A DNA stretch of 64,000 bases, taken from contig JARUPZ010000025.1 of NCBI GenBank assembly GCA_031213475.1, forward strand, positions 2,492,077 to 2,556,076, written 5' to 3'. The notes below the pieces were generated by a model, which worked only from the letters and a program-made list of their open reading frames with translations, was not told the DNA's origin and did no database searches. The stretch comes from Nereocystis luetkeana (lineage: Eukaryota; Sar; Phaeophyceae; Laminariales; Laminariaceae). Position 1 is the first letter of the stretch. The number at the start of each line of letters is the position of its first letter. The position numbers and the translations under genes were made by a program. Below, piece by piece: positions 21,765 through 33,187 of this stretch.

Positions 21765-21965
21765 ACATCAGTGGGTACCCCGATTTAAGAGAGGTTAGCC
21801 AAGATAAGAGTGGGTACCCCGATTTAAGAAAGGTTTGCCACGATAAGAGTGGGTACCCCGATTTAAGAGAGCTTTGCCAAGATAAGAGTGGGTACCCCGA
21901 TTTAAGAGAGGTTTGCCAAGATAAGAGTGGGTACCCCGATTTAATAGAGGTTTGCCAAAATAAGA
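21765..21965. repeat. Tandem array, 5 units of ~40 bp
   Basis: The unit contains 'gtgggtaccccgatttaag' and 'aggtttgccaagataaga'. Copies start near 21,771, 21,810, 21,850, 21,889 and 21,928 with one to three differences each, so this is a recent expansion. Confidence 0.95.
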
Positions 21966-22081
21966 GCATTCGGGACATACGAGCGGCCGAATGGGCAAGT
22001 CCCGTCCATGCCAATATAGACACGAGCGTTGGCCTGTGGAGAGCACATATTTAAGGCTCGTCTCGGGGACGCTCGTAGTAA

Positions 22082-22174
22082 CCCCTTCTAGAACCGCAGT
22101 CCCGTTTTGAGGGACCAACTACTTACAATTGGAGTGGGTTGCCCCCCGAAACGGGACTGCGGTCCCTAAATGGG
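22082..22174. mobile_element. MITE-B copy
   Basis: The inverted ends are ccccttctagaaccgcag and ctgcggtccctaaatggg. TTAA follows on the right; the left flank is GTAA. Confidence 0.85.
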
Positions 22175-22178
22175 TTAA

Positions 22179-22616
22179 CCCGGGGCCGACAAACGTGAGC
22201 AGGCGTAGTTGGTGTGTGAGAAGGTGAATCCGAAGGCGCTACAGCAGCCCATTAGGAGCTGGTCAGTCCGCTTAACCAACCACGCGGAGTCCTACCCAAC
22301 CCCAAGAATACCTACGCTGCTGGTCGGAAAACGTTTTATTTGTGTCCGTCTTTCCCCACAACTATCACCTTTTCCGTTTGTGGGTTCGGACTGCCGTTCC
22401 ACAGGAAACGGGCTGATGCAAGACCCCCCAACCTCGCCGAGATAGTTCGCGAACACCCTCTCTTACGGTGTCTGTAGAGGATTAGCCGACGGGCTAAGAA
22501 CGGAACAAGCCTACACGACGTCAGCAAGGTTTTGGACGGGGAGTTTTGAGCTCCTTATTATGTCAGGAGTCTCAGAGATGGTTTGTTTTTTAGGTGCGCT
22601 CCTTCCGTGCGCGAGA
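22179..22616. other. Intron; MITE-C remnant
   Basis: A MITE-C-like palindromic end (gagctccttattatgtcagg) is at about 22,548. Nothing else is recognised. Confidence 0.4.
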
Positions 22617-22619
22617 CTA

Positions 22620-22724
22620 TTACGGGGGACCATAGTTAACAGGACCTATGGTATACATAAAAACCTATATGTCTAACCATTTTTACTAACAATATTTGGT
22701 CCTGTTAACTATGCCCCCCCGTAA
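22620..22724. mobile_element. MITE-A copy
   Basis: Well preserved, with TA flanks on both sides (CTAT-TACGG at left, CGTAA-TAG at right). Confidence 0.92.
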
Positions 22725-22972
22725 TAGGACGAACCGAGCGTGAGGGATATCAAGATATATATGATCAACCACAACGACAACAACAACAACAACAACAACA
22801 AGCAGCAACTACTCGGGTCGAGAGTGGGTAAACACTACACACCAGCCCTAACAACACCCGGAGGATGGTTCTCAAGAGATCGAGCTCGCTGGTCGATGCT
22901 CTCGTCGTCTCGTCGTTCTTAGAGTACCGCTAATCCTTGAACCCGCAAGAAACGCGTGGGTGCCAGACTCAC

Positions 22973-23078
22973 CGACCCCCTGCTCCTCCTCCTCCTCCTC
23001 CTCCTCCTCCTCCTCCCTCACTGGCCCCGGCGCTTACGTTGTCCATCCCCTCATTACCGTCGCTGTCGCTCCCGTTAC
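22973..23078 (-). CDS. CDKL5-like gene, first tail exon E7
   Basis: 106 nt: 2 nt that complete a Gly codon with E6, 34 codons, 2 nt out. The acceptor gcccggcag follows a C-rich tract and the donor GGTCG|GTGAGT is near-consensus. The product reads NGSDSDGNEGMDNVSAGASE followed by a Gly run. It is the only exon I can find between E6 and E8 in the right phase. It marks the change from the kinase domain to the low-complexity tail. Confidence 0.68.
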
Positions 23079-23094
23079 CTGCCGGGCGGGGTTT

Positions 23095-23815
23095 TTTTTT
23101 TCGGGGGGGGGGGGGGGGGCGACGCAAAAAACACAACATTTTCAAGGGCGGGCTTAGCAAGAGTGTGTAGCGTATGTTCACGCGAGGCAACCCACACCCC
23201 GTCCCCCTCCGATCCCTCTCGCAGAGCTGATCGTCCCTCGACAGAAAAACGGAAGGGGAGAGCGCGCACACGCCGAGCGACGCATGCGCCCCATCTATCG
23301 TTTGCTCGTTTTTTACTTCTTCTTCTTCTTCTTCTTTTTCCATCCCATTCAATATTATCGCCCTTTGTTCGACCTCTCTCTCTCTCCTTTCCCGGTTTTG
23401 ACTCCGATCCGGGGGTCACAAATTTTACACCGAAAAAAATAAAATAAAATGAAAGGAGTCGACGAGAATAGTTTTTTTTTTGGAAGCAACCATTTGTTGA
23501 AACGGGGGGAAAACAAGAATGGTTGCTTGGAGAAAAACGAAAACCGTCCCTGCGATAGTGTCGCCTTGCGTGTCACCACGCTGGGTGGAAACGCAGAGGA
23601 AATGTCTTTCCCGACACGTAGGGGAAGACCAAGCGGTCCTTGTATAAGCGCCCGGCGTTTTGCACGGGTCTGCGCACTGTGGGTACTTCGCCCAATGTGG
23701 ATATAGACTGCTGTAAGTCTAGCCGGGGAACTGCCCGGGTATGATTCAAAAATGAAAACTGGACTCTTAACACGTCACAACCTTACCATACCCGCGAGTC
23801 GGGTCTGCAATATAT
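23095..23815. other. Intron 6, 5' portion of the plus-strand view
   Basis: Contains a T-run/G-run junction at 23,088-23,120 and a (TTC)n stretch at about 23,315. No repeat family and no exon supported by splice sites. Confidence 0.4.
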
Positions 23816-23849
23816 GATAGATCTCACGGGTCGGGTGGGGTCGGATCGG

Positions 23850-24500
23850 GTCGGATCAGGTCGGGTCGGGTCGGGTCGGGTCGGGTCGGGTCGGGTCGGG
23901 TCGGGTCGGGTCGGGTCGGGTCGGGTCGGGTCGGGTCGGGTCGGGTCGGGTCGGGTCGGGTCGGGTCGGGTCGGGTCGGGTCGGGTCGGGTCGGGTCGGG
24001 TCGGGTCGGGTCGGGTCGGGTCGGGTCGGGTCGGGTCGGGTCGGGTCGGGTCGGGTCGGGTCGGGTCGGGTCGGGTCGGGTCGGGTCGGGTCGGGTCGGG
24101 TCGGGTCGGGTCGGGTCGGGTCGGGTCGGGTCGGGTCGGGTCGGGTCGGGTCGGGTCGGGTCGGGTCGGGTCGGGTCGGGTCGGGTCGGGTCGGGTCGGG
24201 TCGGGTCGGGTCGGGTCGGGTCGGGTCGGGTCGGGTCGGGTCGGGTCGGGTCGGGTCGGGTCGGGTCGGGTCGGGTCGGGTCGGGTCGGGTCGGGTCGGG
24301 TCGGGGTCGGGTCGGATTGGGTACAGTCGGGTCGGGTCGGGTCGGGTCCGGTCGGGTCGGGTCGGGTCGGGTCGGGTCGGGTCGGGTCGGGTCGGGTCGG
24401 GTCGGGTCGGGTCGGGTCGGGTCGGGTCGGATTGGGTACAGTCGGGTCGGGTCGGGTCGGGTCCGGTCGGGTCGGGTCGGGTCGGGTCGGGGTACTCACC
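23850..24500. repeat. (GGGTC)n pentamer array, ~650 bp
   Basis: About 130 units. Nearly perfect to about 24,300, then two higher-order copies of a variant block (ggattgggtacagtcgggtc at about 24,312 and about 24,428). The plus strand carries GGG every five bases, a classic G-quadruplex-capable pattern. On the transcribed strand of the kinase gene the RNA would read CCCGA. Its orientation is opposite to the array at 2,704. Confidence 0.97.
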
Positions 24501-24639
24501 GTTGCCTGACCTGACTGGCGAGGTTTGACCTAATCCCTCAACAGCCGTGAAGTCTGTGACGAGCAGGTTCGGTACCCCCTATTACTCTGGAGTATGACAT
24601 ACCCTACTACGCACAGTCTTGTTGTCCACATATGGATGT

Positions 24640-24960
24640 TGGTACACGGTATGGATATACCTGTGGATACGGATATGAACATGCGTATGGATATGGAAAG
24701 AGATGCGGATGCGGATGTTGACATGAGTATGGATATGGGCATTGATTCGGATATATATATGTATATAGATAAGGATATGGACATTGATACGAATAAGGAT
24801 ATAGATAAGATATGAATATGGACATGGATATGGATATGAATGTAGACAAGATATGAATATGGACATGGATATGGACATGGGTACGGATTTTGATACGGAT
24901 ATGGACACGGGTACAACCGTGGAAATGGATAAGAGGAGAAAAGGGATATGGATACATACA
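24640..24960. repeat. Degenerate (GGATAT)n hexamer tract
   Basis: Continuous 'ggatatgg', 'gacatggat' and 'gaatatggac' words with much divergence. The Tyr-Pro-rich open frames on the minus strand come from this repeat. Confidence 0.9.
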
Positions 24961-25002
24961 TGAAAAATGCGTTTTTAGGCTGGATGATGGGTTTTCACGT
25001 AC

Positions 25003-25150
25003 CTTCCGGGTGGAGGTGAGGGTGCCGCGAGGCGTAGTCCTCGAACAGCCCCTCGAAAAGAGGGTGGCGTACCGCCTCTTTGCTGGAAAACCGTGCCGTT
25101 GGGTCCATGGCGAGCGCCCCTCTCATGAACAGCATGGCACGCTTCCCGAG
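25003..25150 (-). CDS. CDKL5: CDKL5-like kinase, exon E6 (end of kinase domain)
   Basis: 148 nt: 49 codons plus 1 nt. The acceptor is cgaaaacacag and the donor GGAAG|GTACGT. It encodes LGKRAMLFMRGALAMDPTAR and SSKEAVRHPLFEGL, the final helices of the kinase C-lobe. The Asp-Pro-x-x-Arg in this position holds the invariant Arg of subdomain XI, and His-Pro-x-Phe closes the fold. It joins E5 in phase 0. The exon ends just after the fold with HPHLHPE. Confidence 0.93.
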
Positions 25151-25499
25151 CTGTGTTTTCGTGTATTGCGGGAGAAGAGGACCGAGGGAGGAATGGTGGG
25201 AGGGGCGGGGGGGGTGCACTCATCTCGCGCATGGCAGGAATCGGTGGGGGTGGGATTACTGGATCGCTGGAGGGTTTATTGCTGTTCCAACAATATCACA
25301 GCGTGGAACATCCATTACGTGGTCACAGGACCAACTTTTACAGCTCCAGAGTGGAGAGAGTGTTGGAATACCTCAGAAAACAAAAACAATGCAAAAAAAA
25401 AAACCAAAGCAAGACACATCGATCACAACCGAGAAGGAAAATCAACCGCGGACGAGGAAATACTGAATGAAATCAACCCAGTGGGTTTGTTGATGCTGT

Positions 25500-25640
25500 T
25501 GTATGGGGGGGACGGGGGGGGGGGGGGGGTGCGACGTAAAGAGGGAGGGGGGCGGGTGGGGATTCTTGTCCACCCAGGGTGTTGTTGAGATTGTTGGTTG
25601 GGGCGGGTGGGGGGGGGGGGCTGTTGGTTGCAGGGGGCAA
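25500..25640. other. G-rich tract in intron 5
   Basis: Plus-strand G-runs at 25,505-25,530 and 25,598-25,620, with a reciprocal C-run at 25,800-25,815. No gene. Confidence 0.6.
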
Positions 25641-26044
25641 GCTCCAACGCCAGACGAGCATCCAGCTCGTTTATCACACGCAGCTTCCCAAGTGGTTGTT
25701 TCGACGACGAAACCTTTGGTCTCACAGCCAATTGTTTTGATAATTCGATATGCATATACGAATTTTAGCCCCCGTCCTCTCCGTCCCTATTCATCTCTTC
25801 CCCCCCCCCCCCCCTCCCAATATAAGGCCATACGTGGATGCCAATACAACCCCTCCCCCCCTCCCCTCCGCCTCCACACAAACAATCGCCTTGCACACAA
25901 GTGGGTAAACGAGGGTACTCCTGTTGCTGCTTGCCCTTAGCAAGTCGCCCCCCACCATCGACGGGGCCACCCCTTTCGAAGGCGGATCAGGGAGAAGAGG
26001 GTGTCGTTGGGGCGGGGGAGAGGGGGAGGGGGGTGGTATTCATT

Positions 26045-26235
26045 ATCGTGCGTGGCCGTATTTTATGTCACGGATGTCGGTAGTCGTGTGACCATAGACC
26101 CTGGCGTCCCTATGTCTATGCGATACCGCGACGGAGCAACCTCGGGTTCTCATTGACCACGCAGTCAGTGTCTGAGCCGAGCGCGAAGCCTCGTTCGGTT
26201 TTCGGTGCGCCACATGATACGGTGTGGAATATGAG
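26045..26235 (-). mobile_element. SINE-C fragment, old copy
   Basis: Recognisable words in order (cgtgcgtggccgta, gtcgtgtgaccatagaccct, gacggagcaacctcgggtt, gagcgcgaagcc) with many substitutions and a duplicated stretch. Confidence 0.65.
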
Positions 26236-26250
26236 ATGGAACGATGATAC

Positions 26251-26875
26251 GCCACACTAGTTTCCACCTCCCCCACGAAGCGTTTCTGCTGAGTCTCCGG
26301 CCGCGACACGTCCGGGACGTTTAGCGTTGTGATATGATATGATACGGCATTATATCATCTGATACCATATCATATGATATGATAGCATATCATACCATAT
26401 GATGCGATCTGATATGTTGTAATACAACGCGATATTCTGCGGAGAACCGTCCCCACGAAGGTCTTATGAAGAATCTCCGGTCGAAACATATCCGCAAACG
26501 TTAGCCCCCCGAACTACGCATTCTGATATGATATGATACGGCATTATATGATATGATACCACATAATATGATATCAATATGATATAATATCATGTCATAT
26601 GATGCGATATGATATATTGTAATACAACGCGATAGTCTGGGGAGAGCCTTCCCCACGACGGCCTCGCGAAGAATCTCCGGCCGTGACGCATCCGGAAACG
26701 TTAGCCCCTCGAAACCGCGCATTCTGATATGGAAAGATACGACATGATATAGTATGGTATCGTATGACATGATGTGATATACCTTGTGCCGCATGACCTG
26801 ATTTGATATGCTGTCGTTCAATGCGATACTGTGTGATCTGATATGATATACTGCTGTACGGTGCGACACGCTGAA
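26251..26875 (-). repeat. Three tandem partial copies of exon E5's 3' end plus donor and intron
   Basis: Near 26,266-26,325, 26,450-26,525 and 26,650-26,730 the minus strand repeats the last ~75 nt of E5 with its splice donor, each followed by GATAT-rich intron DNA. They still read as variants of the exon (FADMFRPEILHKTFVG; FPDASRPEILREAVVG; VPDVSRPETQQKRFVG). They lack the exon's 5' half and acceptor, so they are not usable exons. The period is about 180-230 bp. Confidence 0.9.
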
Positions 26876-26881
26876 TATCAC

Positions 26882-27004
26882 CTTCCCCACGAAGCGTTTC
26901 TGCAAGGTCTCCGGCCGGGACATGTCCGGAAACTTTAGTCCCACGAACCGCGCATTCTTCAAGAACAGTTGGAGGTGCGCCTCCGTCAGAGGACCCAGCA
27001 CCCG
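26882..27004 (-). CDS. CDKL5: CDKL5-like kinase, exon E5
   Basis: 123 nt, 41 codons, phase 0 to 0. The acceptor is atatcggcag and the donor GGAAG|GTGATA. It encodes the CDKL-type insert between the G and H helices of the C-lobe: RVLGPLTEAHLQLFLKNARF followed by VGLKFPDMSRPETLQKRFVG. The Val-Leu-Gly-Pro-Leu start after Ile-Val-Gln is typical of the CDKL5 subgroup. Degenerate copies of its 3' part follow in the intron. Confidence 0.95.
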
Positions 27005-27180
27005 CTGCCGATATTCGGACGAGGAGAACATACCAGAGCGCGACAATGGTTCATTTGATGCGTTGTTAGGTGGGCTGGTTTATTTGTTGAGAGGTTGGTT
27101 AATTTGATTGGTTAGATGGTTGGGTCGGATAGGTCGGTTGGTTGATTTGGTTAGGTAGATTCGGTTTCTTTGGTTTTTTA

Positions 27181-27286
27181 TTACGGGGGAACCATGGTTA
27201 ACAGGACCTGCGGTGTAGATGAAAACCTATATATTCAACCATTTCTACTAACACTCTTTGGTCCCGTTAACTATGGTCTCCCGTGA
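27181..27286. mobile_element. MITE-A copy
   Basis: TTACGGGGGAACCATGG at left and GGTCTCCCGTGA at right, with TA on both flanks. It lies within the 954-bp intron 4. Confidence 0.9.
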
Positions 27287-27406
27287 TAGTACATTTTCGC
27301 CGCTCCCCTCCGAGAACGACTAGACTCCACCGATCAACAAGACTGAAAGGAAGAAATCAGAACAAGAAGTCGTCAAAGTGTTCAGACCCTTGGTTTCCTC
27401 CTATGC

Positions 27407-27797
27407 CGGCGCCCCCGACGGCTTGGTAGGTGGTCCGCGTACCTATCTAGATCAATTTGGGTGGAACAATCCTACACTTGGTGACTTCTGCGACACAATG
27501 ATAGGAAGAGCCGACATCGGGTTCGAGCCTCACCGAGTGTATGCTCGTAGGGACTCTTGCTTCCATAAAAAAATGATTAGCCTAAAGCGCGAGAGCTTGA
27601 GTTGGCTACATTCGATGACAAACGACGAGCAGCGGGAATGCTGAACTCTTTGCGCGATGAGAAACAAAAGCACGTACCGGGGGGGAGAGGGGACGACACC
27701 TGTGACCACGGCTTGTCCGAGAAGATCGCTGAGGGTAAAAACGTCCTACGAGTGGGGCTGGAAAGTAAAAAGTGATGATAAAAAAAAAAAAAAAAAA
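27407..27797 (+). mobile_element. SINE-T copy, longest
   Basis: The head begins gccggcgcccccgacggctt, with A box TGGTAGGTGG and B box GGGTTCGAGCCTCACC at about 27,519. The A-B distance is about 100 bp because of an extra stretch (tttgggtggaacaatcctac...). The body ends 'gaaagtaaaaagtgatgat' plus an A-run of about 18. It lies in intron 4, antisense to the gene, so the A-run becomes a T-run in the transcript just upstream of the E5 acceptor side. Confidence 0.9.
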
Positions 27798-27958
27798 TGT
27801 GGGGAAGGTACGATTGCGACAAAAAAAAGCGCTGCGCACTGTCAGAGCGCCAAAATAAATGGAAAAAACAAGAAATGACAAAACAAAAACGTGAAATAAA
27901 AAACATGGCGAAGAGAGTGGGAGATAAAACGAAGAGGGACGACGAGAACCTCACTCGC

Positions 27959-28109
27959 CTGTACAATGTAGAGTTGGTCGATCTCGCTGTCCCCTGGGAA
28001 CAAGGGCTGTCCGTCTACGAGCTCCCCCATGATGCACCCGATGGCCCACAGGTCGACGGAGGGATCGTACCGAGTGGAGCCCAGGAGAAGCTCGGGCGCT
28101 CGATACCAC
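27959..28109 (-). CDS. CDKL5: CDKL5-like kinase, exon E4 (APE to G helix)
   Basis: 151 nt: 1 nt completing Arg, then 50 codons. The acceptor is acgaaccag. It encodes [10 protein letters not shown], the invariant DLWAIGC segment (subdomain IX Asp) and [20 protein letters not shown], a signature of CDKL5-type kinases. The 3' boundary CAG|GCGAGT implies a GC-AG intron. Using a GT nine bases further would add Ala-Ser-Glu in frame. The family's Ile-x-Gln-x-Val-Leu-Gly spacing favours the GC donor. Confidence 0.95.
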
Positions 28110-28399
28110 CTGGTTCGTTTTTTTTTCAAGGTCATAGAGCAGTACCAGCCCTCTCGTGGGAAAAGCAGGCTGGATGAAAAAACAAAAAGCGAGCCTAGGA
28201 TTGTTTTGATTGTTTTACAAAGCATGTACTGCCTGCTTTTGAGCTCGCGCCTTCTACAGGAGTATGCAAGAAGTCTGCCCCCCCCCCTAAAGATGTTGTA
28301 TATCCTAAGGTCTGATTTCTGGCAGCACGACTGATATGGAACAGGAAAGCTAGCCCAGCGCTGGGTTTCTTATGTGAGAAAGGGGTGCTTTCTACACTA

Positions 28400-28513
28400 T
28401 TACGGGGGGCCATAGTTATTAGGACCCATGGTAGACCTAAAAACCTACCATATATTTATTTAGCCATTTTCACTAACAATATTTGGCCCTATTAACTATG
28501 GTCCCCCGTGTAA
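28400..28513. mobile_element. MITE-A copy
   Basis: TTACGGGGGGCCATAG at left. The right end is ggtcccccgtgtaatgg, with a 2-bp insertion in the terminal GTAA. Confidence 0.88.
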
Positions 28514-28515
28514 TG

Positions 28516-30013
28516 GTTTCAAGATTCCGACTCTGGAATTTCTTATTTTTCGCTCTCTACGCCTCAGTTCGGCTTTCGAGTTGCCCTGTTTTTTAGTGCA
28601 GTGGGTGTTTCTGCACAATCGATACCCGTGCACAAGAGAGCCGACGTCACAAACGAGAGGGTCCTATCCTCTACCGATAGAGCTGCTCTAGAACCCTCAA
28701 AAAGACTCGGAGGGGGGAAGCTTGACGATATAAAAGTCACTTCTGCATGCAACAACCCACGTTCCAATTCTATTATGTTGTTGTCTCTTCCCATATATAC
28801 GTTCGATTTCGATATTATTTTATCTCTCTCCACCCTTCCTGTGTAGTCTCACAGCAGGCTCTCCTCCCCCCCCCCTCCCCGCTACGTACGGCTACTCATA
28901 GCGCCTTCGTTTCTGACGCGAGAAAATACTTCAGCACCACTGCTGCGTGACTGGGGGGTGAGGGGGGGGGTGACAAAAGTTGTATACGGCGAGAGGAGTC
29001 GTATACGCGGCACCCGGCGCCGCATGTGAAACCTACATACCCCCCTTACTTTCAGAACGCTCACACGCTGGGCTCGCGGAGACGGCTGGAGGCACACCAA
29101 ACAAAGCTATCGTCGGTTTGGTCGTCCTCTCCCGGGGGGGGGGGGGGGGGGCGGCTGAGTTTGTGCCATAATGGTTAAATACAACAGTTGAATACGATGG
29201 TTGAGTACAATGTCTGAATACAACGATTGGATGCGATGGTTGAATACGATCCCGTTTTTTTTTTTTTGGGGGGGGGGGAAGTGGGGGTCTCCCGACGATG
29301 TGAACACCAACATCACACGGGGCAGCAACTACTACACGCACATGAGTATGTGCCTGGTATCATTTATTATTATTATTATTATTGTTTCCCTTGCCATCCG
29401 ACAATGTGCAGCATGATCTTCAACATTGATCACTCATAACTTTCCCGAAGGAAGAAAACCTCGAAAAACAGAATGAAACCCGTGCACTGAGTCTACCTCT
29501 CTTCTGTGCCAACTTTCGGCCTGTCTACTCCGTTCTCCTTGCTCCTTCCTTCTCATTTTATAGTTCAGATCTTCTGCCAGAGAGGTGACATTTGTTTTTG
29601 GTCTCGGGGAAAAACGGGCTTCCGGTAGTTCCCGCGCCGTCCTCCAGACAATCGTGGTCGAGCGCCGAGTTTCACGCAGTGCGGTGAGATCGTACTTCTT
29701 GTTTTTTCAGCGCTCGCCAACGACCACAGAGGGTGCAAAAGTCGTACCACTTTCTGGGCGTAAATATAAAGAAACATTTATGCATTAATATGAAGACAAA
29801 CACCAGAGTGGTACCAGGTACGCGCGCGTAGTATTTTCGGAAAAAGGGCGCGTGTCTCTCAACCAAGATACGTCTTCCGAAAACACGGAATGGTTGGTGT
29901 TGTTCGGTAATCTGGCCAACCATTGGCCGACCTTCCCGGTTTCTTTAGGAAACATCGAGCTCTCTAAAAACGATATCACCCGTGTGAAAAAGTCATCGAC
30001 GCTCCTGCTCCTT
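28516..30013. other. Intron 3, largely unassigned
   Basis: Contains poly(G)/T-G runs at 29,131-29,150 and 29,258-29,278, the latter next to 'ggttgaatacgatggttgag' words, and an ATT microsatellite at 29,363. I see no exon or named element. A short palindromic pair may lie around 29,880. Confidence 0.4.
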
Positions 30014-30754
<741 letters not shown>

Positions 30755-30774
30755 CTACAACGTAAGGGAGGGGG

Positions 30775-31278
30775 GGGGTGTACTCGATAGGAGAGATGTA
30801 CTCGATCTCATGCATGGGCGTAGTCGTAAGACCATAGACCCTCGAACCCCTACAATGCCGGGACGGAGCATGTCGGGTGTTCACCGACCAGGCAGACATT
30901 GCGTGCACCAAGCGCAAAGCGCCGTGAGGTGTCTGGCGAGTCGCATGAAGGATGAGCTGCATCCTACTAAGAACCGCTTGTGAGGCGGACTTGCATATGG
31001 ACGACAGCTTCAATGAGTTGATTTCATTTCCGGTGTAGGCAATTCCAGAGACGGCAATGGGAGCACTATGTAACCACCTCTTGGGTGCGATACCTTGAAC
31101 GCTACGTGATACGATCATTCCCAATTGTGCGAAGTAAAGGTTCTTTTCCTCGCACTAATGATCTAGCTCGACAAAAAAAAAAAAAAAAAAAACGGTACTA
31201 TGGTTGTCTAACTCACGTAGTGAGCGGCATGTTCTACAGTGTCGTTGCCTACCGACGCCAACCCAACCTATAAAATAT
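30775..31278 (-). mobile_element. SINE-C copy, full length
   Basis: It starts gtgtactcgataggagagat after a G-run (30,767-30,777) and ends caacccaacctataaaatat. It contains a 19-bp A-run at 31,173-31,191 where other copies have shorter A/T runs. Confidence 0.92.
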
Positions 31279-31441
31279 ACCTGGTAGGAGGGAAGGGGGG
31301 TACCTATATAGTGTGAGGCTCCCTTCACTCCTTTGGGGCTGCACTCCCACTTTGCGCACAAATTACTTGCAATTCGAGTCTAATAATACGTTTAAGGGGC
31401 CCGTCAAGACGAGAACACCTACAACTCGCCTGACATAGATT

Positions 31442-31533
31442 AGCTTTTTTAGGACTGCACTGCCGTTTTGGGGATAAATCGCCTATAACTTGACTCGTTC
31501 GTCCCCAAAACGGGACTGCGGTCCTAAAAGGGT
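31442..31533. mobile_element. MITE-B copy
   Basis: ttttttaggactgcactgcc at left and gggactgcggtcctaaaagg at right. The TTAA target duplication is eroded on both sides. Confidence 0.8.
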
Positions 31534-31697
31534 CTAGAGGAGCGGCAAGTGCCCTACATGTATATATACAACGAAGAAACTACCTGGTAGTTTTTTTGCT
31601 TAGGGTTTTTGCTCCTGGATGACGTCGCCTTCGCTTTATTTTCTCCGGGCCATAGCTAATAGCAGAGGCTTCCCGCCCCCCCCTCCCCTCTCCCCAC

Positions 31698-31765
31698 TAT
31701 GCTCCGTCTCGAAAGGGATGCGAGGCCAATGGTCAAATGACTAAGGCAAGGAGCAAATGAGTACC
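31698..31765 (+). mobile_element. LINE 3'-tail fragment with poly(C)
   Basis: tcgaaagggatgcgaggcca followed by atggtcaaatgactaaggca and a spacer leads into a long C-run (31,765-31,791). It matches the last ~65 bp of the LINE at 39,221-43,360. It is a severely 5'-truncated insertion. Confidence 0.82.
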
Positions 31766-31867
31766 CCCCCCCCCCCCCCCCCCACCCCCCCCACTATACG
31801 TAAGATATCGCCCAAAACAAAAGGCTTTTCTTAACAGAGGCGGTGAGAGCGAGCTAAAGCGCCCCGT

Positions 31868-31913
31868 GTATGTATGTATGTATGTATGTATGTATGTATG
31901 TATGTATGTATGT
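31868..31913. repeat. (TATG)n microsatellite
   Basis: About 11 tetranucleotide units. It is in intron 2. Confidence 0.95.
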
Positions 31914-32439
31914 AGGCAGCGAAACGAAGAGACTTTTGTTCTTAGGTTGTTCTTCCTATTTCATTACTTTCGCTCGTCGTTTCTCCGGTTCACAGCAGAG
32001 GTTCTACACCCCCCCCCCCCCAACCATACGTACGGTCCGGATCTTCCTTCTTATAGCAGAATGATTTCATTCCATTCTTCTCCGATCGACTCGCGCGTCG
32101 AAGTGAATCACAGATAGATGTGTATATACTGGATGGAAAGTATATTGGTAGTGTATGTAGCTTCTCAGTTGTTGAGGGAGTATGTACCGCCGGCAAAGAA
32201 GCAGTTTGGTCCCCGAAACTACCCGGTCCGCCGTGGCCAATTTAAAACCCGAATGCGGCCTAGATACAGGCCAATCGAAAGAAGGGATGCGGTCTCGAGA
32301 TAACCTGTTGGTAGACTAGGAATCAGAAGGACTCCCCATCGTCTGCAGTGTTGGGCGTTAAACGAGAAACGACTTCGATATAATACGGATACCTACATAC
32401 ACAAACAAGATATCGGTGCGATTTCGATACTTTCTACAT

Positions 32440-33180
32440 CACGGGACACCAAGGGATGGGGGCGGGAAACACGATCCGATCCGATATATCAGGAGGTAGA
32501 GGGAAAATATACATTCGATATGATCTATCGAAAGTTTGATGCTTCGGCACATCGGAAAAATCGATACGATATCGGACGCCAGTTTTGATCCCCCCTCGAA
32601 CGGCCTCGAAGGGTAAGCCGTCCGGATTGTCCTCGAAAGTCCGATATTTCGACACATCGATGTTTTTCACGGGGTATACGATATCCAGCACTGCGTGCAG
32701 TGGTTGTTCGACTCTCGAACGGCGTCGAAGGGGAAGCCGTCCGGTTTTTGCCCTCGAAACGTTCGATATTTGGACACACCAGGGGATAGAGGGAAAGGGC
32801 GCAGCAGCTCTAAAACGATATACCGAAAGCTCGATGCTCCGGTATATCGAAACTTGCTACAGGACACGCGATATCTATCACTATTAGCAGTAAACGTTCC
32901 ACCCTTCGACGGTCTCCCAGGACAGCTCGTCCGGATGGCGCTCGAAAAAGTCCGACGGTGTTTCGATTCATGAGGGGGGATAGATAGGGGGGAAAAAAGA
33001 ACACGTACGATACGTCGACAGCCCGATAAATCGACAAATCAGGGGACGGAGGGCGAAAAAACACCATCGATAAAAACGTGACGAAAGTTTTGATACCAGG
33101 TGCTTCGCTGTAAAGATAGAAGCACGTATCCAAACTTTGGACACGGCTATCCAACACTACTACTGCAGTATGTAGTAGTC
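32440..33180 (-). repeat. Repeated intron-2 units containing copies of exon E2's 3' end
   Basis: At about 32,590-32,640, 32,710-32,760 and 32,895-32,960 the minus strand repeats the end of E2 ([12 protein letters not shown] in the first; PDGFPFDAVRE in the second; a weaker third) followed by variants of the donor region. The copies are embedded in longer units with words such as 'gatcagggga.agaggg', 'cgatatatcgaaag' and 'ctacaggacacgcgatatc'. The copies lack the acceptor side. Confidence 0.85.
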
Positions 33181-33187
33181 GTCTTAC

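Noticed and set aside
23783-24509. Long open frames on both strands with Asp-Pro-Thr-Arg or Gly-Ser-Gly-Arg-Val repeats
   Set aside because: They are translations of the GGGTC pentamer array. A 5-bp repeat without stop words is open in all frames.
24582-24961. Tyr/Pro-rich 'protein' resembling a cell-wall protein
   Set aside because: It comes from the GGATAT hexamer tract, which is intronic.
27500-27545. Stand-alone tRNA gene at the A/B-box-like sequences
   Set aside because: Boxes are 100 bp apart here and the sequence is followed by a shared body and A-tail found in two other copies. It is a SINE.
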